A DNA stretch of 22,102 bases from Nemertoderma westbladi. Its lineage: Eukaryota > Xenacoelomorpha > Nemertodermatida > Nemertodermatidae. The notes beneath the pieces were generated by a model. It searched no databases. It worked only from the letters and a program-made list of their open reading frames with translations, and had not been told where the DNA came from. Shown here in pieces: positions 9,374 through 18,076 of this stretch (position 1 is the first letter of the stretch; every line of letters begins with the position of its first letter). A program made the translations under genes and the position numbers. The stretch spans positions 1 to 22,102 of the forward strand of contig JAUCBJ010005160.1 in NCBI GenBank assembly GCA_032718475.1. The letters are read 5' to 3'.

Positions 9374-10276
9374 CTAATGTACGGGTATTTAGTGCACTAG
9401 CTGATTGGTGTAGTTAGCGCTATCTGCCGTACTACTAACTTAGTGCTACGCTATTTGTGTTGTGTTGCTAAAGAGTGCCTGATTCTTAAATGTGAATGCT
9501 TAGATAGGCGCCTTTCTCTTTGATTGATTTCCATTTCTTAGTTTATGCTTATTAATTGCTAATTAGGTCAAAATAATACCGTATTTAGACTGTTGCTAGT
9601 ATAAGCCCCAGTACGTAATAAATTAGAAGTACGTATTCTGGAATATCTAGTAATTAGTATGCGAATTTGTATTTATGACTGTAATTAATTTAGCGATAAA
9701 ATAAAATAAGAATTTGTACGCAGCATAGCGGAGAGTAGTTTAAGTAATTGTTTTAGAATACTGTAGACTATTCACGCTAGGCGGTTATTTGAAAATAGCG
9801 GGGCAACGGGCTGACAGCAGTGTCCAGTATACAGTACAGCAGTAGTAAGTTTGCTGGTCTAAAACCAGCCAAAGGCCAAGTTTCAGCACCTAGGAAAGTA
9901 ACAGATCTATCCCCCTTAACATTAAAACATTCTCACATTCAATGTGTTCTGCCAGTGAATTCCAGTATTTTGCGATAAGTGAACTCCGAGTGCTAGGTCA
10001 CCCGCACTCGTTTTAAGTAGCTTAGGGAGCCGATTCGGGTTTATTGTTTGGTTATTCCCGCGTGGCTCATAGATTCGAACAGTTAGCTCTCTGTTGAGCG
10101 ATCAACAGAGAAAGGAACAAGCGATTTGCAGGAGCCGTATAAAATTAGTAAAAATATTAGCGGACGGCCAGGTTAGCGCCATCCAGCGGAGAGTAGCAGA
10201 GTAGCAAAAGGAGTTTGTGTTTAGCAGCAGTGCGGCACTAATAACGCGCTCCTGATCGCCCCTGTTCAACATCTTC

Positions 10277-10735
10277 CAAAATAGCACATTTAGAACCAGG
10301 GTGCTCAGCAATGTACGCAGAACATTCACCTAATAACTCTAGATACAAATCTAAATTATCAACGGATTCACAAGGCATATATACATTCAGTAACAGAGTG
10401 CTAGAACCGTCAGTACTTTTAATGTTACAACCAATAATTCTTTCGTTAATATTGACTATATTTATTGAACTGGATAAATGTTTGCGCCATAAAACAGCCA
10501 ACCCGCCAAAAGGACGGCCGACCAATGGACCATCAGCCAAATCGACGGAAGATACACCCGAACTAAAGAAGTCATTATGGAGCGAATTTAATTTGGTCAA
10601 TTTTTGCTTCACCAACCAGGTTTCCTGTAAAAAAACGACGTCATGCGAGTCACATAAAGCCTTAATGACATCCGGGTTATTATTCAGGCCACTGCAGTTA
10701 TAAGTGCATATTCTAAGTGAGTTTAGGATAGCCAT
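10277..10735 (-). pseudogene. LINE ORF2, 5' part: N-terminal half of the endonuclease
   Basis: From an ATG at 10735 the frame reads MAILNSLRICTYNCSGL, with the Asn of the EEP fold at about residue 13, and HDVVFLQETWL with the catalytic Glu at about residue 38. A conserved GPLVGRPFGGLAVLWRK block and LLLNVYMPCES follow. It ends after SKCAIL at the edge of the probable LTR, exactly where GDFN should follow. That motif begins at 4468. The frame is otherwise clean to the junction, so this LINE was fairly young when split. The upstream in-frame codons before 10735 lack an ATG. ORF1 ends at 12316, and without the hAT insertion the two frames would be about 0.2 kb apart. Confidence 0.88.
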
Positions 10736-10860
10736 TGATAATGTTAAGTTTATGATCAATGATGAGTTTCACTGAAGAGTATATGAGAGCAAAAGTTATA
10801 CTGTGTATATAAAACAGAACCATATCAGCAACCTATCAGGCTACTGGTGACTAGTGTTGA

Positions 10861-11040
10861 GAACTGTAACTGTAATTATACTGTAACTGCAACTGTAACT
10901 GAATGGTTTTGATTATTTTTTTGATACTGTAACTATAACTGTAACTGTAATTGCGAACTTTGAATACTGTAACTGTAACTGAAACTGTAATTACGAATTT
11001 TGAATACTGTAACTGTAACTGAAACTGAAATTAACAAAAT
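10861..11040. repeat. Left subterminal (ACTGTA)-type repeats of the hAT element
   Basis: Clusters of AACTGTAACTGTAACTGAAA separated by TTTTGAATACTG recur four times with a spacing of roughly 55 bp. They may be transposase-binding repeats, as subterminal motifs are in other hAT elements. Confidence 0.85.
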
Positions 11041-11984
11041 CCGATTCAGTTCTCAATCACACAATTAACATGAATAAGCATTTAAAACAGCATTGTAATA
11101 ACGTATAGAGTATAGTTTAATAAATGAATAACAGTGGTTACCATAGGTATCATTTTTAAAACATTGTTATAAAAAAAAACCAAAACAATCTCGTTTTTTC
11201 CACTTCTGAACAAAACCATAATATTACACAATATAAAATCAAAGACCCATTGCCCACTTAGCTCAAATGTGATTTATTTGGCGAGTCAAGTAGTGAACGA
11301 AGATCTACAGTAGCATATAGTCTATGTTTATCTGTCTCAACTATTAGACTATTATCAGACCTTATCACCACTTTTGCTTCATATTAAATGTAAATGTTTT
11401 AGATAAACAAAGAAAAGTTAGGCCTAATGGTAGAGGGATATTAACGGATATATATTTTACATTATTAATTATTAATGTTTTTACCGGTACTATTAATATC
11501 ACAATCACACTAGAGGCACACTGGAAATTAAATTTTGATCAAGTTTACCATTATAAATTACAAAATTAAACTTAAAAGTGAAAAGAGCAGCTTATCGAGG
11601 TGGGTCTAACCAAAACAATAAATATATGATTACTAAAACAAATTACGAATTAAGGAAAATGAGCAGGATTCAGAAGCATGGCTTTATAACCAAAACAATA
11701 AATGATAACAATAAGTGTACAAGCACTGAAACAAGATGTACAGTAAAATGTGGGTGCCTTTAGTGTGATCTTGTGACGTGCCACTTTCATTACATACTAT
11801 CAGTATATTAGTTACAAAGTATTACCATAGAGTGGGTCCAACTTTCCTACAACAACTACCTATTAGCTCTACAAAGAGGACGTTTCGTAATGAACATTAT
11901 TATTAGCGTATATAACAGTAATATATTAAAGTGCCTCATTTTTAGTTTCAGATGACTGCTTACTACATGAGATCATATATATTG

Positions 11985-12190
11985 AATCTATAACTGAAAC
12001 TGTAACTGAAACTGAAATGCTCAATTTTGTAATACTGAAACTGTAACTGTAACTGAAATGTTACACTTTGTAATACTGAAACTGTAACTGTAACTGAAAT
12101 ACAAAACTTTGAATACTGAAACTGTAACTGTAACTGAAATGCAAAACTTTGAATACTGAAACTGTAACTGTAACTGAAATTAGTCAAAAT
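11985..12190. repeat. Right subterminal (ACTGTA)-type repeats of the hAT element
   Basis: About four units of ACTGAAACTGTAACTGTAAC, then AAAAC/TTTTG-type spacer and TTGAATACTG, are repeated with about 50-55 bp spacing. They run in the same orientation as the left cluster, not inverted, although the terminal 15 bp of the element are inverted. Confidence 0.85.
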
Positions 12191-13725
12191 TGATTCAGTT
12201 CTCAACACTACTGGTGACTCACCCACCCTGCGGGTCGAAGGCGGTGAGGATGTCGGTTTGGCGATGCCGGATCGGGCGCAGGCCAAACGCGCTTAACAAT
12301 TATACCCTTTGGCCATTAATCCAACTGTAGGAGTGTAGAGAAGGAAGACTCGTCAGGTGGGCTTACAATAAAGGAGTTATACGAATTGTTGATTTTATTA
12401 GGATTCTCAACAACATCCACTTCTACGTTAAGTTTATCAGATAATAAGTTTTTAACCAAGTCAGCAGATACATGCGGCTTAAATCGCCATACAAATATTT
12501 GATCCCTTCCTTTCTGGAACCTCTTTAGCCGAGAGGGTGAGCCCAGCGAGAGATCAGCAAAATCCCCAGACGAGAAATCTCCTGTCCCAAATCGCGGAGC
12601 CGCACGTTTCTTTTTATTACGGACGAGACGAAATCCATCCTCATCAATATTAGAATCGGCTGCGGCATTACCGCCAGTAGAACCTGAATGTAAAGGTAGA
12701 TCATGGTTGAGTACAGTGGACCGAGAGCGGAGCGAGACGTTGGCGCCAACTTCACTAGAGCGATAGCCTTGCGGAGGCCGGCCGGTTCTGGAACGGGGGT
12801 AATTGCCGGGAGCCGGTCCCGGAGTATCCCTATATGCCCGGAGCGGGGCATTATCCAGACCGTCCGCCGTATCCCCATCAACGAGGATCACTGGCGGAGG
12901 AGGAGGGGCGACTTGGTGTTTCTACACGGTAGCTGACCCAGGAGTTCCCCCAGCCACAACGTTGACTGAATTGTTACTTAAAACATAGTGCTTTAGCTTC
13001 AAGTAATCCTCCCGACTACAGACAGAAGAGATCAATAGGGAGTCGTGGATCAAAACCTTCTCTTTTAGCGAAATAACCAGTTCCCGTAGGTCACGTACTT
13101 CTTCGTCCCTAACTGCTGCCTTAGCCGACAAATTATCGGAAGGGGGTAGACGAGAAGTGTTTAGCGCAGCAAATATAGGTCTCGTGGGGATATCGATAAA
13201 AGCGCTCTCATTGAACAGATTAAATATATCGTTAATGTGGGCCTTTTTCTTTTTATTACCCATCCGACCCACCCACGCAGGCAGAGGACGATCGGCGGAT
13301 GCGCATTTACCCGCTTCATCAAAGAGGAGTCTTTTGGCAGCCACTACCTCAGAGAGAGAGTAAAAATTTGAAACAACCGAAACGAGTGATGTTTTGTCCA
13401 TTGAGGAAATTTGAAACTGCACAAAACATAGCAGCTCGCAAATAACTTTGGGATTTTCCGTATTGTCGGTCGATAGACCAACTGACTCCAGCCTGGAAGT
13501 GGCAGGTTCAAGTTGAGACTCATCCTCGTCTGAGGAATCGTCTTCCAGAACGCTGTTGGCGTTAGGTGGGTCACGGTTGCCCACACGCATAGCTTCAGCT
13601 GTAGGAGTTAGCCGTTCTCCGCGCTTCAGTTTACAACTTTGACAGAGCAATCTGCCCTCAAAAGTATCGAGATTAGAATGAGAGTTTTTAGGAATTGGCC
13701 TAGTAGTTACTATCCTACCTCCGGG

Positions 13726-15060
13726 TAACAGACGTTTCGGTCTAAGACATTTTGGCCTAGGACGTTTCGGCCCAATGAATGAAATACAAGATTTGCTTGT
13801 CGGACGTTTTGGCCCAAAGATTCACTTTACTCCCTTAAATAAGCGATTAATAATAAGTTATTCAATATATTTGTTTTGTAGTTGTTAGGTTCGTTACAAG
13901 AGGAGTTGTCAGTAGGAACTGCTCGAACACTTGTTTGAAAGTCGTCAAGATCGAAGTTCTACATTATATTTATAAATAATAACTAATGTAATATTATTAT
14001 TATTATTTATTAATATAAATATACACCATACTGTAACTTAGAACAAAGATAAAATATGTTGACAAATTAACTTTAGTATTATGATGATGGGGTTTCCCCC
14101 ATAAAAAACATACGTATTTTAAAATGTGAGTCAATAAATTAAGTACATTAAAATAAACCGAATTAAAATTATTACTGTATTTTAATGTTGGTCTTAAAAA
14201 TATAATAGATAAGAAATATTTCATTATAGGAGCATTGCTAATAATTAAGAGACAGACAGGATGTCATATGGAATGAGATAAAATATATGCGTATTAAATT
14301 TAAATTTAGAGGAAATATATGCGTATTAAATTTAAATTTAGATGAAATGTATGCGTATTAAATTTAAATTTAGATGAAATGTATGCGCATTAAAAGGACC
14401 AGAGTGGATGTGAAGTGAAATAAAATATGTATTAAAAGCATATGTATTAATAAAAGCATTATACGTCGTTATCTATCTATCAGTATAAATCAAAATCATC
14501 TATCATCGAAGATGAAGTTATTGTTTCAACAGATCATTAAGACATAGCTGCAACACACTGTCCAGCTACAAGAATTATCAATTGAGTAGGCCTAATGTTT
14601 AAAGTTAATGAAGTATCTCCAAAATATATCGATCAGACGAGATTTAAGCTCTACATGGTTCGTGAAATTGATTCACTTTGGTAGTACTGTATATTAGCAA
14701 TGTGGTACTCGAGACCAATAGATTTGTTCTGACTTGCATTTTTTCGGCCGCATAACATAACTGATGGCGAATTGTCTATGGAACCAGTAACCAGAACACC
14801 ACTTCCCTAATGTTTATTTTATTTTGAAATAAAGATAAATTAAATAGCCATTTCATGAAAGATATTTTATTAAGTGTTTGTATGTTATTGTGAAATAATT
14901 ATAATTTTAATGAATAATTATTATCATATCAAAAAAAGTTAGCCTTTTCATTAAGTTACAGTCATGGGCCGAAATGTCCGGGCCGAATCGTCCGGGCCGA
15001 AATGTCCAGGCCGAAACGTCCTGGACCGAAACGTCCTAGGCCGAAACGTCTGTATACCCC
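13726..15060. mobile_element. Non-autonomous TIR element with GACGTTTCGGCC repeats
   Basis: The left end reads inward TAACAGACGTTTCGG and the right end TATACAGACGTTTCGG, followed on both sides by repeated ACGTTTCGGCC/GACATTTCGGCC modules of about 20 bp (three left, at least five right). The LINE ORF1 sequence TACCTCC(G/A)GG flanks it on both sides (13716-13725 and 15061-15070), consistent with a target duplication of about 9-12 bp. The exact end cannot be fixed. The inside is AT-rich, with a 32-bp tandem repeat and no gene that I can support. A duplication near 10 bp and long repetitive inverted ends again suggest a Mutator-like or foldback-type element. Confidence 0.7.
14278..14392. repeat. 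32-bp tandem repeat, about 3.5 copies
   Basis: The unit is ATATGCGTATTAAATTTAAA followed by TTTAGAGGAA or TTTAGATGAA. Three full copies and a shortened last copy (GTATGCGCATTAAAAGG) can be read. It lies inside the TIR element. Confidence 0.9.
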
Positions 15061-15232
15061 TACCTCCAGGATCTAATGCACATTCTGCCTTCTGGCAGTC
15101 AGAACAATGCCTACCGGTATCCATATAACTGAGTATAGCAGTATAGTACGTACAGCCACAACAACAGGGTTTACAGTATAATATTGTTAACGTAATGTTA
15201 TCGTTTATTGTTTTTCTATCGGTAGAACTCAC

Positions 15233-15398
15233 TTGGGGTTGAACAGGGGGTATTGGTGGTGGAGGTAGAGGTATCCTGGGGTTTATATTCCGTCTCATAT
15301 ATTCGTAATAAGCTAATTCTTCCTCGTACCTGGCCAACCTGCGCACGTAGGCCCCTTCAACGGCAGGCACACCTCCTTGCAGATTAGCCTCATAACGT
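15233..15398 (-). CDS. ZFR: ZFR-type gene, Tyr/Arg- and Pro-rich exon before the DZF domain
   Basis: This 166-nt exon encodes RYEANLQGGVPAVEGAYVRR, then a Glu/Tyr-rich helix (RYEEELAYYEYMRRNINPR) and a proline run, IPLPPPPIPPVQPQ. The acceptor is textbook (TTTGTTACATTTCTTACAG, ending at 15399) and the donor is a perfect GTGAGT (15232-15227). It ends in phase 0 and the next coding exon (3451-3294) starts in phase 0, so the two join directly into [19 protein letters not shown] do not recognise the segment by itself. Its place before a DZF domain matches the region between zinc fingers and DZF in ZFR. The retained codons upstream of 15398 are intron. No zinc-finger exon could be found between here and the right edge. 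Confidence 0.78.
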
Positions 15399-16125
15399 CT
15401 GTAAGAAATGTAACAAATAATATAGGAAACAAAACCAACAACAAACCACCTACAACCTGGTACCTTGACCAAAGATCCATGCGTTCTTAAAAAGTTTAGT
15501 CCAAGACGCCGGAATTTACTTACAAATTTTGAGGTCAAATAACAAAGTAAATTCACAGGTGAAAATTAAGTAAATATTAATAAATATTTAAATAATTTTT
15601 ATTTTATGAGATGTAACACACTAAATTGTGTTTAGCTTGTTGATTATAGAAACAAAAGGGGTGATGTATTTAAATGGATTTCAGTAATGTGACTGTGTAA
15701 TGAATGAAACGGGTTTTGGGCAACACTAAACTATCACTTTATTTTACATTTCTTAAATTAGTAGAAAAAGTTACATTAAAATTATTCTACAATTGATTAT
15801 TAAGGGTTAAATGACATGCAAATTCGTCATAAAAATTATTACATCTCAGTTCTGGTGCATATAATCATCCGATGTTCAACAAATTTACTTCACTATTTGT
15901 ACTTCGTGATCCCGTTCAAAACAAGTTGGGATCGGGGACACTAACTTTATTGTTAAATAGGTAACAACAACTGCGTCCACTAATTAATACTGGACTCGGT
16001 AATGTAGCAACATCTATACCTATAACAGTCAAATTCTCTCTGTTATGCTCGAACTCCTCCAGAACGGATGGAGGGATTGCGCTGGGACTTAAACATGTGT
16101 GTATAACTTCAACGAGCGCTCATTA
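15399..16125. other. Intronic sequence with no recognised feature
   Basis: AT-rich sequence upstream (in gene sense) of the exon at 15233-15398. I found no coding exon, element ends or structured repeat here, apart from a somewhat GC-richer patch at about 16030-16110 that has no clear reading frame. Confidence 0.6.
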
Positions 16126-16254
16126 TAGGACACTTTTCGAAAAGTTTAATTCACGTTCGGTACCGGTACCGGTTATTGCCGGTTATGGCGGAACCTGTAC
16201 CAGCCCGGAGGGAAATACCGGGTAACCCGCCACGGGTAGTGCCAGAGTGTCCTA
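16126..16254. mobile_element. Small MITE, 129 bp, TA target site
   Basis: Inverted ends TAGGACACT (16126-16134) and AGTGTCCTA (16246-16254) are flanked by TA on both sides. The inside is GC-richer than its surroundings and contains GGTACCGGTACCGGTTATTG. The ends are short and the flank is only a dinucleotide, so the superfamily is open. A Tc1/mariner-type TA duplication is possible. Confidence 0.55.
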
Positions 16255-16711
16255 TAAATTCAAAGTTACTGAGTTAGCAACCAATATCAATCCTCAGTTG
16301 TAACGTAACCAAGGAATTCTAAATTATCGTGCTTTTAATACTTTTTACATAATTATATATTTGTCTATATTTTAACCTTTTACTGCCCAGTTGTTGTTTA
16401 AGTGCTGCTTCGCTGGCTTGTTAATTAAAATATATATGTGAGGTTTGATCAAGAAATCGACCTACCGTTGCAAAATATAATTTCACATAATTAGAGGTTG
16501 AAGTCAAAATAGTTCATTTTTGGTATTAAAATATCGAATTTTATTTTTTTACTTTTTCTAGATCAGAATTTTTTGCTAATTCTGAAACTGTAAACGAAAT
16601 ATTTTCATATCTATTTTAGTTTTGGAGTTATTTGATTTTTTGTAGACCTCACTTATTTTGAAATTATTATAAATAAGTGGCCAATTATTTGTAAGATTCA
16701 GTAACAGTATT

Positions 16712-16849
16712 ACTACTACTACTAGGTCGAGCGAACTCGGACAGTGGAAATGAGATCCTTCCAGGCTTCCCGATTCTCCAACTACTACTACTAGGTCGAG
16801 CGAACTCGGACAGTGGAAATGAGATCCTTCCAGGCTTCCCGATTCTCCA
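16712..16849. repeat. Tandem duplication (69 bp x2) of the RTE 3' end
   Basis: The last 69 bp of the RTE, ACTACTACTACTAGGTCGAG through GATTCTCCA, occur twice without a base difference at 16712-16780 and 16781-16849. Each copy includes its own trinucleotide tail. Confidence 0.95.
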
Positions 16850-17680
16850 TAGTTGTCGCAATTTCGTTTCTCCCAAGTTCAGTATCCCTTTCAAGTTGAT
16901 CTATATATGTTATGGCAGGTCGTCCACGACTACGCTTTCCATGAGTTGGTTGCCAGAGAAGTAGATCTGGTATGACCTCGTCTTTACTTCGCCAGCAGTG
17001 CCCACTGAATCTTAATCTGCGTTCACGGAGGGTGGTTGATACAGGTGGTATTGTACCATAAAGCTCGGCGTTTGTCATGTGTTGTCTCCAGCTGGTGTTT
17101 AGGGCTGCCCTTAGTAGTCTTGTGTAGCAACCATCAATTCGTTGTTCAAGTGATTTAGTCAGTGTCCAGGTCTCACCCCCATAAAAATACACTTTCCACT
17201 GTGGCTCGAAAGAACTTAGTCTTCAGGTGCCTGGAGAGATCTGATTTCCAGATGGTATCCATTTTTGATAGAGCTACCCAAGCCTTTGCTTTCCTAACTT
17301 CTATGTCCTTTTTGCTACTCTCTATCCATGATCCAAGGTACTGGAAGTCATTGACCTTCCTTAGTTGATTATTATCAATGGTTGTCAAGTTTCCATCAAC
17401 ATTAAAGGTCATGAATTCGAGTCGAATGCCTTCTTGAAGTCCACAAAAGGTATCACTGCGGGGAGATTCTTTGACTTAATTCCTTCAATCAGTCTCCATA
17501 GTGCAAGTATCTGAGCTATTGTTGATCTACTTGGTCGAAATCCGTTTTGGCTCTTACGCAGTAGTTTCTCTATGTGAGCCCTAATCCTATATAGAATCAT
17601 TTTATTGTATATTTTGGCAGCTACCACAAGCAGACAGATCCCACGTTAGTTTGTTGGTATGCCGAGGTCTCCTTTATTAT
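16791..17680 (-). pseudogene. RTE reverse transcriptase remnant and C-terminal domain
   Basis: From 17680 the minus strand encodes the RT N-terminal motif IIKGDLGIPTN, then a small frame break, GICLLVVAAKIYNKMIL, KSQNGFRPSRSTIAQI and motif A as FVDFKKAFD. Immediately after this, near 17412, the sequence jumps to FMTFNVDGNLTTIDNNQLRK and DFQYLGSWIES. RT motif B and the catalytic YxDD block are therefore deleted. A second frame change at about 17180 leads into GGETWTLTKSLEQRIDGCYTR, RRLRFSGHCWRSKDEVIPDLL, GKRSRGRPAITYIDQL and a stop at 16791-16793. ETWTL, RLL, GHCWR and RGRP are typical of the RTE C-terminus. The enzyme cannot be active. Confidence 0.9.
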
Positions 17681-18076
17681 GGTCAGGTCAGGTATTCTAG
17701 GTCATTGATCAAGAAAACTTGCCACCTCCATGCAGCATAAAGGAGGTGCCACCTGTAGCTGCATAGACCCTCTTACTAGGGGAAATCTGGTCCTGTAACT
17801 AGGACCCCCTTCGTTCTGGGATAAGGACGCCCTTGGTCCTGGATTAAGGACCCATATTCTTGGCTGCAGGGGTATATGGCCTGACCAGGCAGATGGTGAT
17901 CTACCAATGGCTGGTCAGGAGTAGAGTGTTCTCATGTCCACTCTGAGAGCACTTCACTGCGACCTGCACCTGGCAGCAAGGGTACAGGGCATGACCCAGC
18001 AGATGAGCTGCAACAGCCAATGGTGGGTCATGTGCGCCAGAGTAGATATGGGTGATGGGCCTCATATCTGACTCCA

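Larger units (their letters stand above)
4469..10271 (+). mobile_element. Probable solo LTR (about 2.05 kb) split by a foldback element
   Basis: The insert interrupts the LINE endonuclease exactly before GDFN. It starts TGTTACGG and ends GTTCAACA, the TG...CA form of an LTR. It is flanked by TCTCC (4464-4468) and TCTTC (10272-10276), a 5-bp duplication with one change. Removing the insert and one flank restores an uninterrupted AI-L-GDFNT reading. Without the foldback element at 5633-9373 and its duplication, the insert is about 2053 bp. I see no second LTR and no gag, protease or RT codons. A promoter-like block at 4871-5028 suggests plus orientation. Between 9383 and 10271 there is no gene, only AT-rich sequence, AATAAA near 9619 and a 9-bp-stem hairpin at 10089-10110. 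The LTR call is an inference from ends and duplication. Confidence 0.62.
10852..12210. mobile_element. Non-autonomous hAT-type element, 1359 bp
   Basis: The perfect inverted ends TAGTGTTGAGAACTG (10852-10866 and 12196-12210) are flanked by a perfect 8-bp duplication, CTGGTGAC, at 10844-10851 and 12211-12218. Both the TAGTGTTG terminus and the 8-bp duplication are standard for hAT transposons. The ends carry short subterminal repeats built on ACTGTA. The centre (about 11045-11980) is AT-rich and I see no transposase or other gene in it, only short chance frames. The element lies between ORF1 and ORF2 of the LINE and leaves both intact. Confidence 0.92.
12316..15124 (-). pseudogene. LINE ORF1, interrupted by a TIR element and one stop codon
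   Basis: ORF1 begins at an ATG at 15124 with MDTGRHCSDCQKAEC and reaches PGGR, where the element at 13726-15060 interrupts it. It resumes at 13725 with PGGR-IVTTRP and LLCQSCKLKRG. The Cys pairs before and after the break suggest one zinc-binding module. Next come an acidic stretch, FVQFQISSMDKTSLVSVV with AKRLLF, NKKKKAHINDIFNLF, a likely coiled coil (RDEEVRDLRELVISLKEKV), a Pro/Ser-rich middle, DGFRLVRNKKKRAA and a C-terminal RRM-like part starting DQIFVWRFKPHVSADLVK. It ends at 12316. The frame is continuous except for one TAG at 12922-12924 (between SATV and KHQV), one base away from CAG. Proteins of this type bind LINE RNA. The type of zinc module is uncertain. Confidence 0.78.
3654..15222 (-). 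mobile_element. CR1/L2-like LINE, about 3 kb, interrupted by three later insertions
   Basis: Read on the minus strand, the element has a short 5' leader, ORF1 (from 15124), a gap of about 0.2 kb, ORF2 (from 10735) and a 3' end with TAAATAAATAAATAAA at about 3655-3675. TAGAACT at 3647-3653 and at 15223-15229 looks like its target-site duplication. The right copy begins four bases into the GTGAGT donor of the exon at 15233-15398. Subtracting the inserted elements leaves about 3.05 kb. ORF2 runs through endonuclease and linker but stops before any reverse transcriptase, so this is a non-autonomous, internally deleted copy. The assignment to a CR1/L2-like family of the jockey group rests on the style of ORF1 and the endonuclease. 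Confidence 0.8.

Noticed and set aside
10010-10085. GATTCGGG and GATTCGAAC sequences suggesting a tRNA-type B box or a SINE.
   Set aside because: No A box at the right distance, no cloverleaf and no tail.
10089-10110. A perfect 9-bp-stem hairpin, CTCTGTTGA/TCAACAGAG, followed on the minus strand by CTAA, recalling a Helitron 3' end.
   Set aside because: The spacing to CTAA is too short, no TC 5' end or A/T insertion site could be found, and the hairpin sits inside the probable LTR.
11578-11763. A 61-codon frame inside the hAT element.
   Set aside because: It starts without a clear ATG, is low in complexity, resembles no transposase part and lies in AT-rich sequence.
14003-14224. A 73-codon AT-rich minus-strand frame in the TIR element.
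   Set aside because: Composition follows the local AT richness and no domain or conservation cue is visible.
14951-15556. A 201-codon minus-strand frame that could be read as one membrane protein.
   Set aside because: It is a fusion of unrelated parts: intron, the ZFR-type exon with clear splice sites at 15398 and 15233, LINE ORF1 start, and the TIR repeats. The apparent membrane segment is the pyrimidine-rich acceptor tract.
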